A stretch of DNA of 64,000 nucleotides from Microbacterium hydrocarbonoxydans (GCF_900105205.1 NZ_FNSQ01000005.1:2852001-2916000), one strand, 5' to 3'; counted from the stretch's first letter, positions 28,394 to 37,905 are shown. Numbers and translations are program-made. Notes: generated by a model from the sequence alone, not told the origin.

Positions 28394-29427
28394 GCTCCGG
28401 CCTCCTCGGGGTTCTTCGCCGTCGCGGCGGGCGGGGGCGGCGGTGCCGAGGGCGGTGCGCCCGGTGTCGTCGAGGAGCCGGGAGCGGCGGCGGCCTGAGG
28501 TGCCGCGGACGGGCGGTGCAGGTTCAGGAACGTGTGCTCCAGAGCGCTCTGCGCCGGAGCGAACTCGGAGATGCGCAGGCCCGCGGTGACGAGCGTGTGC
28601 AGTCCGGTGGCCGCGGCCTCGTCGTCCACGAATCCGACGAGCACTCCCCCGCGGTCGGCGCCGATCGACTCGACCGGGATGCCGAGGATCTGGGCGACCT
28701 GCCATGAATCGGCGGCCTGGCGGGCGGCGTCGGCGCCGAGCATCCGGATCCGCCAGGCGCGACCGGTGTTCTGCGCCTCGGCGCCGTCGGCCACGGAGCC
28801 GGCGACGAGGAACACCGCGTCGTCGATGACCTCTTCGAGCTCGGAGAGGATGTGACTGGAGATCAGCACCGTCCGCCCCTCCGCCGCCAGGCGCCGAAGC
28901 AGCACCCGCAACTGGATGCGGGCCTCCGGGTCGAGCCCGGATGCCGGCTCGTCGAGCAGGAGCACCTGCGGGTCGTGCACGAGGGCGCGCGCGAGTCCGA
29001 GCTTCTGCTTCTGTCCGCGCGAGAGCACCTTGGCCGGGGCGTCGGCGAGATCGGCGAGATCCACGAGGGCGAGCAGCTGGGCGGCACGGTCGGCAGCGGC
29101 GTCCGGCGCGATCCCGTACAGGCGTGCGGTCGTCGTGATCGTCTCCCTGGCGGTCAGCGACGGCCAGGCGCCGAGGGCATCCGGCATCCAGCCGAGCAGG
29201 CGCCGCGCGGCGAGCGGGTCTTCGGAGGGGTCGACCCCGCCGATGCGGATCGTTCCAGTGTCGGGCGCGAGGAGCGACGCGAGCATGAGGAGCAGCGTCG
29301 TCTTGCCCGCTCCGTTCGGCCCGACGAGCCCGGTGACCCTGCCCGGCTCGGCGCGCAGCGTCGCCGCACGCACCGCCTGGACGCTCCCGAACGATCTGCT
29401 GACACCCTCGACGACGATTCCGGTCAT
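28390..29427 (-). CDS. ABC transporter ATP-binding protein
   Basis: A 345-residue ATPase with Walker A GPNGAGKTT, signature LSRGQKQKLGLARAL, Walker B VLLLDEPASGLD and the His switch ISSHIL. The signature has Arg in place of the first Gly of LSGGQ, as in many ABC-2 export ATPases. The C-terminal 110 residues are an accessory region ending in a Pro/Ala-rich tail that overlaps the permease start. ATG 29427 (MTGIVVEGVSRSFG) is chosen; the frame to 29547 has no ribosome site. Confidence 0.92.
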   Translation of the reverse strand: MTGIVVEGVSRSFGSVQAVRAATLRAEPGRVTGLVGPNGAGKTTLLLMLASLLAPDTGTIRIGGVDPSEDPLAARRLLGWMPDALGAWPSLTARETITTTARLYGIAPDAAADRAAQLLALVDLADLADAPAKVLSRGQKQKLGLARALVHDPQVLLLDEPASGLDPEARIQLRVLLRRLAAEGRTVLISSHILSELEEVIDDAVFLVAGSVADGAEAQNTGRAWRIRMLGADAARQAADSWQVAQILGIPVESIGADRGGVLVGFVDDEAAATGLHTLVTAGLRISEFAPAQSALEHTFLNLHRPSAAPQAAAAPGSSTTPGAPPSAPPPPPAATAKNPEEAGA

Positions 29428-29524
29428 GCGGTCAGTCTGGCATCCGCCGCGCCCGATTCGACGGAGGCCCCGACCGCCTGCCGTGCACCGGCCAGCGTCC
29501 AGCTGCCGATGCGATGATCGGACG

Positions 29525-29920
29525 GTGCGCACCATCCTCAACATCATCTGGCTGATCTTCGCCGGTCTCGCCCTGTTCCTCGGCTACATGCTGGCGGGCA
29601 TCCTGCTCTGCATCCCGATCGTGACGATCCCCTGGGCCATTGCCTCGTTCCGCATCGCCCGATACGCGATCTGGCCGTTCGGTCGCGAGATCGTCAGCAA
29701 GCCCACCTCGGGCGTGGGCTCGTTCCTGGGCAACGTGCTGTGGGTCGTCCTCGCCGGGTGGTGGCTGGCTCTCGGCCACATCGTCTCGGGTCTCGCGCTC
29801 TGCATCACGATCATCGGGATCCCCCTCGGGGTCGCCGACTTCAAGATGGTCCCCGTCTCGCTGATGCCGCTGGGCAAGGAGATCGTCTCGCGCCGCGGCG
29901 CTTTCGATCGCACTCTCTGA
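29525..29920 (+). CDS. YccF-domain membrane protein
   Basis: A 131-residue inner-membrane protein with two copies of the YccF motif: about four hydrophobic segments with CIPIVTIPWAIASFRIARY in the first half and CITIIGIPLGVADFKM in the second. The start is GTG 29525 (VRTILNIIW), which begins exactly at the conserved domain. Function of the YccF family is unknown. It is divergent from the ABC ATPase gene. Confidence 0.85.
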   Translation: MRTILNIIWLIFAGLALFLGYMLAGILLCIPIVTIPWAIASFRIARYAIWPFGREIVSKPTSGVGSFLGNVLWVVLAGWWLALGHIVSGLALCITIIGIPLGVADFKMVPVSLMPLGKEIVSRRGAFDRTL

Positions 29921-29948
29921 CCCCTGATCCCGCCCTAGAATGCGGGAG

Positions 29949-30410
29949 ATGGATGCCGACCGCCTGATCGCCTGGGACGAGGAGCTGCGCCGGGCTCACA
30001 GCCGGCTGCGGGCCGCTCTCGAGGCCACCCGCTCAGCGCTGGATGACGGAGCCGATGCCCCGGATGCCGCCTCCGACCTCGTGCTGTTCTGCATCGGCTT
30101 CTGCTCGGCGCTCGACGGGCATCACCTGAGCGAGGATCGGGCGCTGTTCCCCGCGCTGCGCGAGGAGCATCCCGAGCTCGGCGAAGTCATCGACAAGCTC
30201 ATGCAGGATCACTCGATGCTCGCCCATCTGCTCGGTGCGCTGCGCATGGCGGCCGAGGGCGGCGAGAGTCGGGACGCCCTCGAACGGCACCTCGATGGCA
30301 TCGGGGCGATCATGGAATCGCATTTCCGCTTCGAGGAGCGGCAGATCCTCGCCCCGCTGCGGGCGCTGCGTCTGGATCGCGCGGTGCCCGAGGTGCTCGG
30401 TCCGCTCTGA
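29949..30410 (+). CDS. Hemerythrin HHE-domain protein
   Basis: A four-helix protein of 153 residues. Ligands typical of a di-iron hemerythrin-like centre are visible: RRAHSRL near residue 17, DGHHLSEDRALFP near 60, QDHSMLAHL near 85-90 and ESHFRFEERQIL near 125. Roles in the family include oxygen, nitric oxide or iron sensing. TAGAAT (29936-29941) ends 7 bases before ATG 29949, so I read this as a leaderless gene and place the start here rather than at 29940. Confidence 0.88.
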   Translation: MDADRLIAWDEELRRAHSRLRAALEATRSALDDGADAPDAASDLVLFCIGFCSALDGHHLSEDRALFPALREEHPELGEVIDKLMQDHSMLAHLLGALRMAAEGGESRDALERHLDGIGAIMESHFRFEERQILAPLRALRLDRAVPEVLGPL

Positions 30411-30435
30411 CCGTCACCGAGACGGCGCGCCGCGG

Positions 30436-31422
30436 TCAGCTGCGGAAGAAGCCGACGCCCAGATCGGGGTGGTCGACGAAGACGCCGTCCACGCCCGTCC
30501 GGGCGATGACGCCCCACTCGGCCTCGTAGTCGCCGTAGGCGTTCTTGCCCCCGGAGCTGCGGTACTCCGCCGCTAGGAACGCGTTCTCGGGGCGACACGT
30601 CCAGGTGAAGACCTGCAGCCCCCTCTCGTGCGCATCCGGGACGATCGTGTTGCCGGGGTCGAGCAGCATCCGCTTGTTGACGCTGATGCCGTCGACCTGA
30701 CCGACCAGCGCGTCGAGCCCCTGCGGGGTGACGGTCGCCTTGTAGGTGAGCGCCTGCTTGCCCTGCGCGACGAGCAGGTCGTACGGACGCCCCGACGCCT
30801 CGATCAGGTAGATGTACGACGCTGAGATGCCGCGCGAGCGCAGCTGCTTGAGGATCGTGGATTCGAAGCACTCGATGATCAGCGGCAGCTCGCCGTCGGC
30901 CCAGCCGGCAGCGCGCAGCTCGCGTTCGATCAGTGGGGCGAGATCGAGACCGATGCTCGCGAAATAGGTGGCGTGCTTGACCTCCAGCACGACCCCGATC
31001 TCGCGACCGTGCTCGACCGAGCCCTCGCGCACGATGTCGAGCACGTCAGTCAGACGCAGGATCGCCTGCGATCCGCTGAAGCTGGCGCTCGACAGGCGCA
31101 CCTCCGGCAGACGCTCGCGGCTGCGCAGCGTGCTGAGCTCGTCCCACGTGAAGTCCTCGGTGAACCACCCGGTCAGCGCCTGGCCGTCGACGCGCTTGGT
31201 GGTCTTGCGGTCCGCGAACTCGGGATGGTCGGCGACGTCCGTGGTCCCCGAGATCTCGTTCTCGTGACGCACGACGAGCACGCCGTCCTTCGTCGCGACG
31301 ACGTCGGGCTCGACCGCATCCACCCCCATCGCGAGCGCGAGCTCGTACGACGATCGACTGTGTTCCGGACGATAGCCGGGCGCACCACGGTGCCCGATCA
31401 CGAGAGGCGATTTCCTGGGCAC
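30436..31422 (-). CDS. Glycerophosphodiester phosphodiesterase
   Basis: A 328-residue TIM-barrel phosphodiesterase that splits glycerophosphodiesters to glycerol-3-phosphate and alcohol. The catalytic HRG of VIGHRGAPGYRPEHS, EPDV, the second His in VVRHEN, and EVKHATYF are present, as is the C-terminal VDGVFVDHPD. No signal peptide, so it is probably cytoplasmic. GTG 31422 starts 6 bases after a TACGCT -10 box, consistent with a leaderless transcript. It is divergent from the Bax-inhibitor gene. Confidence 0.92.
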   Translation of the reverse strand: MPRKSPLVIGHRGAPGYRPEHSRSSYELALAMGVDAVEPDVVATKDGVLVVRHENEISGTTDVADHPEFADRKTTKRVDGQALTGWFTEDFTWDELSTLRSRERLPEVRLSSASFSGSQAILRLTDVLDIVREGSVEHGREIGVVLEVKHATYFASIGLDLAPLIERELRAAGWADGELPLIIECFESTILKQLRSRGISASYIYLIEASGRPYDLLVAQGKQALTYKATVTPQGLDALVGQVDGISVNKRMLLDPGNTIVPDAHERGLQVFTWTCRPENAFLAAEYRSSGGKNAYGDYEAEWGVIARTGVDGVFVDHPDLGVGFFRS

Positions 31423-31509
31423 GCTCTCAGCGTAGAACACCCTGATGAACCGCCCATCCGGGTATCGTTGAGGAAAGCGACCTACAACCCACTTTGGAGT
31501 GAGGCCCAC

Positions 31510-32436
31510 ATGAGCAACTTCGCCTTCAACAACCCGGCGTTCCAGCAGCAGGATCCGCGCAACGTCGCGACCTACCCGGGTGCCCCGCAGGGCGCTCAGG
31601 GTGCGCAGGCCGCGTCGTTCCAGCACGGCACGATGGATGCCGCCGCCAACGCGCAGCTGGAGGGCATGTACGCCGCTCCGCCCGCCGGCGCGATCGAGAC
31701 CGACCGCATGTCGGTCGAGGACACCGTCTGGAAGACCGCCGGTCTCTTCGCCATCCTGCTCGTCACCGCCGCCGTGGGCTGGTTCCTGACCCTGGGTGGC
31801 GTCGCCGCTCCGGAGCAGAACCCCTACGACCGGTTCGAGCCGAACCTCCTCCCGTGGATCGTCGGCGCGCTCGGCGGCTTCGTCCTCGCGATGGTCATCT
31901 CCTTCACCTCGCGCAAGAAGGTCCGCCCCGCGCTGATCTTCGCGTACGCCGCGTTCGAGGGACTCTTCATCGGCGGCATCTCGGCGTTCTTCGAGGCGAT
32001 CTGGCCTGGCATCGTCATGCAGGCGACGCTCGCCACCGTGTCGGTCGTCGGCGTGACGCTGGCGCTCTTCGCGAGCGGCAAGATCCGTGCATCCAAGAAG
32101 GCCACCAAGATCTTCATGATCGCGATGGTCGGCTACCTGGTGTTCTCGCTGCTGAACCTGGTGCTCATGTGGACGGGCGTCCTGCCGCAGGGCCAGGCCT
32201 TCGGTCTCTACAGCGCCGAGATCATGGGCATCCCGCTCGGCCTGATCATCGGCGTCCTCGTCGTGATCATGGCCGCGTACTCGCTGGTGCTCGACTTCGA
32301 CCAGATCCAGCAGGGCGTCCGCAACGGCGCTCCCCGCAAGTACGGCTGGCTCGGTGCCTTCGGCATCATGGTCACGGTCGTGTGGCTCTACGTCGAGATC
32401 CTTCGCATCATCGCGATCGTCCGCGGCAACAACTGA
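31510..32436 (+). CDS. Bax inhibitor-1/YccA family membrane protein
   Basis: A 308-residue protein with a hydrophilic Gln/Ala-rich N-terminus (about 75 residues) and seven hydrophobic segments, ending in a helix with ILRIIAIVRG. It belongs to the BI-1/YccA family, whose bacterial members are pH-sensitive calcium-leak or protease-modulating proteins. ATG 31510 is preceded by TTGGAGTGAGG. An efficient hairpin terminator follows at 32453. Confidence 0.92.
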   Translation: MSNFAFNNPAFQQQDPRNVATYPGAPQGAQGAQAASFQHGTMDAAANAQLEGMYAAPPAGAIETDRMSVEDTVWKTAGLFAILLVTAAVGWFLTLGGVAAPEQNPYDRFEPNLLPWIVGALGGFVLAMVISFTSRKKVRPALIFAYAAFEGLFIGGISAFFEAIWPGIVMQATLATVSVVGVTLALFASGKIRASKKATKIFMIAMVGYLVFSLLNLVLMWTGVLPQGQAFGLYSAEIMGIPLGLIIGVLVVIMAAYSLVLDFDQIQQGVRNGAPRKYGWLGAFGIMVTVVWLYVEILRIIAIVRGNN

Positions 32437-32452
32437 CGCGTACTCGCCTCAC

Positions 32453-32484
32453 GAGGCCTGTCTCCCCCCGGGGAGGCGGGCCTC
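32453..32484 (+). terminator. Terminator after Bax-inhibitor gene
   Basis: GAGGCC and GGCCTC enclose an inner CTCCCC/GGGGAG stem, followed by TTGCC, 16 bases past the stop. Confidence 0.75.
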
Positions 32485-32596
32485 TTGCCATATCCGGGCA
32501 CCTCGGCGCAAGGGGTTGGCTGAGAACACGCTGAGAGGGCACAGTGGATCACACGAGCCCTGGCACCCCAGGGCTCACGAAACAAAGGAGCTGAAC

Positions 32597-32869
32597 ATGA
32601 GCTTTCTCGGATTCCTTCTTCTCGGCCTCATCGCCGGAGCCATCGCGAAGCTGATCCTTCCCGGCAAGCAGGGTGGCGGATGGTTCATCACCCTCCTGCT
32701 CGGCGTCGTCGGCGCCCTCCTCGGCGGGTGGCTCGGCAGCCTGATCCTGAACCGTCCTCTCACGGAGTTCTGGGACCTGGGCACGTGGCTCCTCGCCATC
32801 GGCGGCTCGATCATCGTGCTGCTGATCTACGGCCTGATCGTCAACCGCGGCAGCAAGGCCCGCAGCTGA
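32597..32869 (+). CDS. GlsB/YeaQ/YmgE-family stress membrane protein
   Basis: A 90-residue protein with three hydrophobic helices. The family signature is visible as GLIAGAIAKLILPGKQGGGW, then LLGVVGALLGGWLG and a last helix ahead of a basic tail. Members are often induced under stress; their biochemical role is unknown. ATG 32597 is preceded by AAAGGAG. A strong hairpin follows. Confidence 0.92.
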   Translation: MSFLGFLLLGLIAGAIAKLILPGKQGGGWFITLLLGVVGALLGGWLGSLILNRPLTEFWDLGTWLLAIGGSIIVLLIYGLIVNRGSKARS

Positions 32870-32887
32870 CCTCATAGCAACACAGGA

Positions 32888-32928
32888 AACCGCCCTCTTC
32901 CCCAGCGACGCTGGTGAAGAGGGCGGTT
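32888..32928. terminator. Bidirectional terminator between GlsB and sigma factor genes
   Basis: AACCGCCCTCTTC (32888-32900) and GAAGAGGGCGGTT (32916-32928) pair perfectly, with an inner CCAGC/GCTGG, and CTCTGTCT follows. It lies between convergent stops at 32869 and 32949. Confidence 0.85.
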
Positions 32929-32948
32929 CTCTGTCTATGGCGGGATGC

Positions 32949-34241
32949 TCAGCGGTCGGCGGCCTTCGCCTCCAGCAGCGCGCGCTCCCGGTCGTTGCCC
33001 GCGAGAGCGGCTGCGGCCGCGAACTCGCTGCGGGCCTCCTCCTCCCGCCCGAGCCGCCGCAGCAGCTCCGCGCGGGTGGCCGGCAGCAGGTGATAGCCGG
33101 CCAGCGCACCGGAGGAGGCGAGCCGGTCGAGGATCTGCAGCGCGGATGCGGGGCCGGTCGCCATCGCGACAGCCGCGGCGCGATTGAGCTCGACGACGGG
33201 CGAGGGAGCGATGCGCCCGAGCGCCTCGTAGAGCACGACGATGCGATCCCAGTCGGTCTCCTCCACCGACGACGCGAGCGCGTGGCATTCGGCGATGGCC
33301 GCCTGCAGCCCGTAGGGACCGCGGCCGGATCCGAGGGTGTCGGCGGTGGCCAGTGCGGCGCGACCGCGAGCGATGCGCGCACGATCCCAGCGCCGCCGGT
33401 CCTGGTCCGCGAGCAGCACCGGTTCACCGTGAGCGTCGATCCGGGCGGGGAACCGCGCGGCCGTCAGCTCCATCAGCGCGAGCAGGCTGTGCGCGTCGCG
33501 CTCCCGCGGCATCAGCGCCACGAGGACCCGGGTCAGCCGGATGGCCTCGAGACCCAACTCGGGTCGCATCCAGTCGGGCCCGCTGCTCGCCGCGTGCCCT
33601 TCGTTGAAGATCAGGTACAGCACCCCGAGGATGCCGCCCAGACGCGACGCGTGCTCGTCCCTGCCCGGCATGTCGAAGGGCACGTGAGCGGCGGCGAGGG
33701 TCTTCTTCGCCCGCACGATGCGCTGCTGCACGGTCGCTGTGGGGACGAGGAATGCGCGAGCGATCTGCTCGCTCGACAGACCCGCCACGACCCTCAGCGT
33801 CAGCGCCACCTGCGCCTCGCGGGAGAGCACCGGGTGGCACGCGATGAAGATCAGCCGCAGCACGTCGTCGTCGACGGCGTCGGGATCCCACGGGGGCGCA
33901 TCCGCCGCCTCGGCCTGCTCGCGCTCGAGGTCGTGTGCGAGCACGGCCATGCGGTCGTCGAGACGCTCCCGTCGCCGCCAACCGTCGATCGCCTTGCGCT
34001 TCGCGACCGCCGTGAGCCACGCTGCGCCGTTGCGGGGCACTCCCTCGACGGGCCACTGCTGCAGGGCATCCAGCAGCGCCTCTTGCGCGAGGTCCTCGGC
34101 GAGACCGAAGTCCCCCACCACGCGGGTCAGCGTCGCGACGATCTTCGCCGACTCGATGCGCCACACGGCTGCGACGGCGCGCTCCGCAACACCCGTGTCG
34201 GGTGCGGAACGCGCCGTCTCGCTGGAATGAGGGTCGGTCAT
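32949..34241 (-). CDS. ECF sigma factor of the ECF42 type (DUF6596/TPR tail)
   Basis: A 430-residue sigma factor, far longer than a normal ECF. Region 2 has AEDLAQEALLDALQQWP and WLTAVAKRKAIDGWRRRERLDD; region 4 has LTLRVVAGLSSEQIARAFLVPTA. The C-terminal 200 residues (LYLIFNEGHAASSG and helical repeats ending in AELLRRLGREEEARSEF) form the TPR-like extension typical of ECF42 in place of an anti-sigma factor. ATG 34241 is one base from the stop of the upstream DGPF gene (TGAGATG), so the two are translationally coupled; the longer frame to 34307 lies inside that gene. Confidence 0.9.
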   Translation of the reverse strand: MTDPHSSETARSAPDTGVAERAVAAVWRIESAKIVATLTRVVGDFGLAEDLAQEALLDALQQWPVEGVPRNGAAWLTAVAKRKAIDGWRRRERLDDRMAVLAHDLEREQAEAADAPPWDPDAVDDDVLRLIFIACHPVLSREAQVALTLRVVAGLSSEQIARAFLVPTATVQQRIVRAKKTLAAAHVPFDMPGRDEHASRLGGILGVLYLIFNEGHAASSGPDWMRPELGLEAIRLTRVLVALMPRERDAHSLLALMELTAARFPARIDAHGEPVLLADQDRRRWDRARIARGRAALATADTLGSGRGPYGLQAAIAECHALASSVEETDWDRIVVLYEALGRIAPSPVVELNRAAAVAMATGPASALQILDRLASSGALAGYHLLPATRAELLRRLGREEEARSEFAAAAALAGNDRERALLEAKAADR

Positions 34242-34242
34242 C

Positions 34243-34671
34243 TCACTGCTGGGCGCGACGCGCCTCTTCCTCTTCGCGCCAGCCCTTCTCCTTCTCGATC
34301 CACTCATTGTCGGCCGGGAAGTCGGATTCGTCGCTCACCCGGCGCACCTCGAGGAACGAGCCCTTGCCGAGCGGCGCGCGGCTCGCCCACTCCGCCGCCT
34401 CTTCACGGCTCGACACCTCGAGGATCCAGAAGCCGTTGAACAGCTCCTTCGTCTCGCCGTAGGGGCCGTCGGTGATCAGCGGCTTCTCGGCGCTGAAGTC
34501 GACGACGAAGCCCTCGGCCGCATCGCTGAGACCCTCGCCCGCAGCCAGCACGCCGGCCTTGATCATCGACTCGTTGTACTTGCCCATGGCCTCGATGACC
34601 TGCTCGAAGGGCATCTCCTTGTACGCCTCGACGGCCTCGTCGTTCGAGCGCATGATCAGCATGTACTTCAT
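34243..34671 (-). CDS. YCII/DGPF-domain protein
   Basis: A 142-residue small protein of the YCII-related family. It contains MKYMLIMRSNDEAVEAY at the start and the DGPYGETKEL variant of the DGPF motif, and ends in a charged Lys/Glu/Arg helix. Such proteins are the conserved genomic partners of ECF42 sigma factors. ATG 34671 is preceded by AAGGAG. A TGTCGA-N17-CGAC promoter candidate lies 50-76 bases upstream. Its activity is unknown. Confidence 0.92.
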   Translation of the reverse strand: MKYMLIMRSNDEAVEAYKEMPFEQVIEAMGKYNESMIKAGVLAAGEGLSDAAEGFVVDFSAEKPLITDGPYGETKELFNGFWILEVSSREEAAEWASRAPLGKGSFLEVRRVSDESDFPADNEWIEKEKGWREEEEARRAQQ

Positions 34672-34720
34672 GGCGTTCTCCTTGGTCCTGGGATCGTCTC
34701 TCGACCCTCTCATTGAAGAC

Positions 34721-34747
34721 GTCGAACGAGGATGCCGCAGATCGACA
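34721..34747 (-). promoter_or_regulatory. Candidate ECF42-dependent promoter
   Basis: On the minus strand TGTCGA (34742-34747) and CGAC (34721-34724) are 17 bases apart, upstream of the DGPF-sigma operon. As I recall, ECF42 promoters carry TGTCGA at -35 and CGA(C/T) at -10, so autoregulation is plausible. Confidence 0.5.
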
Positions 34748-34784
34748 TCGTCGCTGAAGAATTCCGGAATCTTTTCGGACCCGC

Positions 34785-35723
34785 TCAGCCGAGCTCGTCG
34801 ATCGCCGTCCGGATGGCGTCCGCGGAGGCGCGGAGCAGCCCCGCCTCGTGCGCGCTCATCGGCGTCTCCCCGAGCGGGACGGCACCCGCGGCACCGACCA
34901 CCGAGGGCACCGAGAGGGCGACGCCATGGATCCCGTACTCGCCGTCGAGCACGGTGGCGACCGGGAGCACGGCGCGCTCGTCGCGCAGCACCGCCTCGGC
35001 GATGCGTGCACAGCTGACGCCGATCGCGAGGTTGGTCGCGCCCTTGCCGCGGATGACGGTGTACGCGGCATCCCGCACCTCGATCGCGATGCGGTCGAGC
35101 TCCTCCACCGTGAACGGCTGATCGGCCGGCCAATCGAGGATCGGCACGGACCCGATCGTGGCGTTCGACCAGAGCGGGAACTCGGTGTCCCCATGCTCTC
35201 CGACGATGTCGGCGTGCACACTGGCGGTGCTGACGTTCGCCCGGTGCGCGAGCCTCCACCTCAGGCGGGAGGTGTCGAGCACGGTGCCGGATCCGAACAC
35301 CCGGTGCGGCGGCAGACCCGAGACGCGCTGAGCCACGACGGTCATGACGTCGGCGGGATTCGTGACGATGATGAAGACCGCGTCGGGTGCGCGCTCGACG
35401 AGCTGCGGCATGAGCCTCTCCAGCAGACGGGCGTTGACGCTCGAGAGCTCCATGCGCGTCTGCCCCGGCTGCTGCTTCGCCCCCGCCGTCACGACGATCA
35501 CGTCGCTCCCCTCGACGACGGCGAGATCGGATCCGCCGCTCACGGCCGCCGAGGTGAACTGCGTGCCGTGCGCGAGATCGAGGACCTCGGCATCCACCTT
35601 GTCCGTGGCGATGTCGTAGAGCGCGACCTCGGCCGCGCTCCCCCGGATCAGGGCTGCGTACGCCACGCTCACCCCGACGCTTCCCGCACCGATCACCGTG
35701 ATCTTCGTCCGCGCTCTGGTCAT
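34785..35723 (-). CDS. ldh: L-lactate dehydrogenase
   Basis: A 312-residue NAD-dependent dehydrogenase that interconverts pyruvate and L-lactate. It has the Rossmann start VIGAGSVGVSVAYAAL, AGAKQQPGQTRMEL (the Gln position typical of lactate rather than malate specificity, plus the catalytic Arg), DTSRLRWRLA and the catalytic His of GEHGDTEFPLW. ATG 35723 has AGGAT before it. It is downstream of guaA but separated by a strong hairpin, so it has its own promoter. Confidence 0.93.
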   Translation of the reverse strand: MTRARTKITVIGAGSVGVSVAYAALIRGSAAEVALYDIATDKVDAEVLDLAHGTQFTSAAVSGGSDLAVVEGSDVIVVTAGAKQQPGQTRMELSSVNARLLERLMPQLVERAPDAVFIIVTNPADVMTVVAQRVSGLPPHRVFGSGTVLDTSRLRWRLAHRANVSTASVHADIVGEHGDTEFPLWSNATIGSVPILDWPADQPFTVEELDRIAIEVRDAAYTVIRGKGATNLAIGVSCARIAEAVLRDERAVLPVATVLDGEYGIHGVALSVPSVVGAAGAVPLGETPMSAHEAGLLRASADAIRTAIDELG

Positions 35724-35748
35724 ACGCTCATCCTGCCCGAAGATGCGC

Positions 35749-35783
35749 GAACGGGCACGGACCGAGATGGTCCGTGCCCGTTC
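35749..35783 (-). terminator. Terminator after guaA
   Basis: A perfect 15-bp stem with 5-base loop (arms 35749-35763 and 35769-35783) begins 28 bases after the guaA stop codon and precedes the lactate dehydrogenase start. Confidence 0.85.
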
Positions 35784-35810
35784 GTCGTCATGCGGGTGCG
35801 AGCGGAGCAT

Positions 35811-37397
35811 TCACTCCCACTCGATGGTCCCCGGCGGCTTCGAGGTCACGTCGAGCACGACGCGGTTGACGTCGCGGACGCCGTTGGTGATGCGGTTCGA
35901 GATCTTCGAGAGCACGTCGTAGGGCAGACGCGTCCAGTCGGCGGTCATGGCGTCTTCACTCGACACCGGACGCAGGACGATCGGATGCCCGTAGGTGCGG
36001 CCGTCGCCCTGCACACCCACCGAGCGGACGTCGGCGAGGAGCACCACCGGGCACTGCCAGATGTCCTGGTCGAGCCCTGCCTTGGTGAGCTCTTCGCGAG
36101 CGATGGCGTCGGCCTCACGGAGGATCTCGAGGCGGTCCTGCGTGACCTCGCCGATGATGCGGATGCCGAGACCGGGACCGGGGAACGGCTGGCGTCCGAC
36201 GATCGCCTCGGGGATCCCGAGCTCGCGGCCGATCGCACGCACCTCGTCCTTGAACAGCGCGCGCAGCGGCTCGATGAGCTCGAAGTCGAGGTCATCGGGC
36301 AGTCCGCCCACGTTGTGGTGCGACTTGATGTTCGCGGTGCCCGCGCCGCCGCCGGACTCGACGACGTCGGGGTACAGCGTGCCCTGCACGAGGAACTTGA
36401 CCGGGGCGCCGCCGGAGGCCTTCGCCTCGGCGACGAGGTCGAGCTGGACCTTCTCGAACGCGCGGATGAACTCGCGGCCGATGATCTTGCGCTTCTCCTC
36501 GGGGTCGGTGACGCCCTGGAGGTGGCCGAGGAAGACGTCTGCCGCGTCGACCGTGATGAGGCGCACGCCGGTGGACTCGACGTAGTCCTTCTCCACCTGC
36601 TCGCGCTCGCCCTTGCGGAGGAGGCCGTGGTCGACGAACACCGCGGTCAGCTGGTCGCCGATCGCCTTGTGCACGAGGGCCGTCGAGACCGCGGAGTCCA
36701 CGCCGCCCGAGAGAGCGGAGATGACACGGGCGTCGCCGACCTGCTCGCGGATGCGCTCGACCTGCTCGGCGATCACGTTGTCGCTGTTCCAGTCCGAGGC
36801 GAGGCCTGCACCCTTGTGCAGGAAGTTCTCGAGGACCTGCTGGCCGTGGTCGGAGTGCTTGACCTCGGGGTGCCACTGCACGCCGTAGAAGCCGCGCTCC
36901 TCGTTCGCGAAGGCCGCGACCTTGGTGGCATCCGTCGTGGCGAGCACGTCGAAGCCCTCGGGTGCTTTGGCGACCTGGTCGCCGTGGCTCATCCAGACGT
37001 TCTGCGCCGCCGGCTGGCCGCCGAGCAGCGTGCCGCCGTCGCCGGAGATGACCGCATCCGTCGCGCCGTACTCACGGAGGCCGGTGTTGGCGACCTCGCC
37101 GCCCAGCGTCTGCGCCATGTACTGGAAGCCGTAGCAGATGCCGAGCGTGGGGACGCCGAGGTCGAAGACCGCAGGGTCGAGACGCGGAGCCCCCTCTTCG
37201 TAGACCGAGGACGGCCCACCGGAGAGGATGATCGCGACCGGGTTCTTCTCGGCGATCTCGGCTGCCGTGGCGGTGTGCGGCACGATCTCGCTGTAGACGC
37301 CGGCCTCTCGCACTCGACGGGCGATCAGCTGCGCGTACTGCGCGCCGAAGTCGACGACGAGCGCAGGGCGCTGCTGGGTCTCGGACTGTTCGGTCAC
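35811..37397 (-). CDS. guaA: GMP synthase (glutamine-hydrolysing)
   Basis: A 528-residue enzyme that aminates XMP to GMP. The class I amidotransferase half has the catalytic Cys in [12 protein letters not shown] and the His/Glu of [11 protein letters not shown]. The PP-loop ATPase is [15 protein letters not shown], and the dimerisation domain ends with [19 protein letters not shown]. Start is GTG 37397, which overlaps the DUF3817 stop by 4 bases (GTGA). Two further guanine-branch genes (guaB3, guaB) lie in this window. Confidence 0.98.
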   Translation of the reverse strand: MTEQSETQQRPALVVDFGAQYAQLIARRVREAGVYSEIVPHTATAAEIAEKNPVAIILSGGPSSVYEEGAPRLDPAVFDLGVPTLGICYGFQYMAQTLGGEVANTGLREYGATDAVISGDGGTLLGGQPAAQNVWMSHGDQVAKAPEGFDVLATTDATKVAAFANEERGFYGVQWHPEVKHSDHGQQVLENFLHKGAGLASDWNSDNVIAEQVERIREQVGDARVISALSGGVDSAVSTALVHKAIGDQLTAVFVDHGLLRKGEREQVEKDYVESTGVRLITVDAADVFLGHLQGVTDPEEKRKIIGREFIRAFEKVQLDLVAEAKASGGAPVKFLVQGTLYPDVVESGGGAGTANIKSHHNVGGLPDDLDFELIEPLRALFKDEVRAIGRELGIPEAIVGRQPFPGPGLGIRIIGEVTQDRLEILREADAIAREELTKAGLDQDIWQCPVVLLADVRSVGVQGDGRTYGHPIVLRPVSSEDAMTADWTRLPYDVLSKISNRITNGVRDVNRVVLDVTSKPPGTIEWE

Positions 37398-37864
37398 CGG
37401 ACACCTTCCGTGGCAGGGGCGGAGGCCTCGGCGGCCTCCCTCGAAGCGAGGTAGGCCTTGACGTCGCGGGCGACGATGGCCTCCATGAAGAACGACAGCA
37501 GCGGGATGACGCCGCCGAGCGCGAGCAGGATGAAGCGCAGGAACGGCCAGCGCATCAGGCTCCACATGCGGAAGCACGCGAAGAGGTACACGACGTAGAA
37601 CCAGCCGTGCGCGACCAGGATCGAGAGCGAGATGTTGAGTCCGTCGCCGGTCGATTCCAGACCCTCAGGCCCCTCGACGACGGGCGCGAACCAGAGCAGG
37701 CCCCCGGAGCCTCCCGCGAAGAGCTCGAGTCGGATCGGCGTGTACTTCAGCACCATCTCGGCGACCAGGAGGAGCAGCATGACTCCGGTGATGATCGACG
37801 CGATCTGGTAGAACTTCAGCGCACCACGGATCGCCGGAAAGCTGGCGACTTTCGGTTCGGGCAT
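37394..37864 (-). CDS. DUF3817 membrane protein
   Basis: A 156-residue protein with three or four hydrophobic helices (about 20-40, 80-100 and 110-130) and a hydrophilic tail. The core [21 protein letters not shown] and [15 protein letters not shown] match DUF3817. It is usually found just upstream of guaA in this family, as here, and overlaps it by 4 bases. TAGACT (37871-37876) ends 6 bases before ATG, so the operon is probably leaderless. Function unknown. Confidence 0.88.
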   Translation of the reverse strand: MPEPKVASFPAIRGALKFYQIASIITGVMLLLLVAEMVLKYTPIRLELFAGGSGGLLWFAPVVEGPEGLESTGDGLNISLSILVAHGWFYVVYLFACFRMWSLMRWPFLRFILLALGGVIPLLSFFMEAIVARDVKAYLASREAAEASAPATEGVR

Positions 37865-37905
37865 GCCACCAGTCTAGCCGGGGTGGATCCGCGTCGATTC
37901 CGGCC

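Noticed and set aside
28394..28705. Upstream extension of the ABC-2 permease
   Set aside because: This stretch encodes the C-terminal part of the ATPase in another frame; the permease starts at ATG 28393 with an ATGA overlap.
34848..37454. 868-codon plus-strand frame over ldh and guaA
   Set aside because: Antisense shadow; both minus-strand genes are unambiguous.
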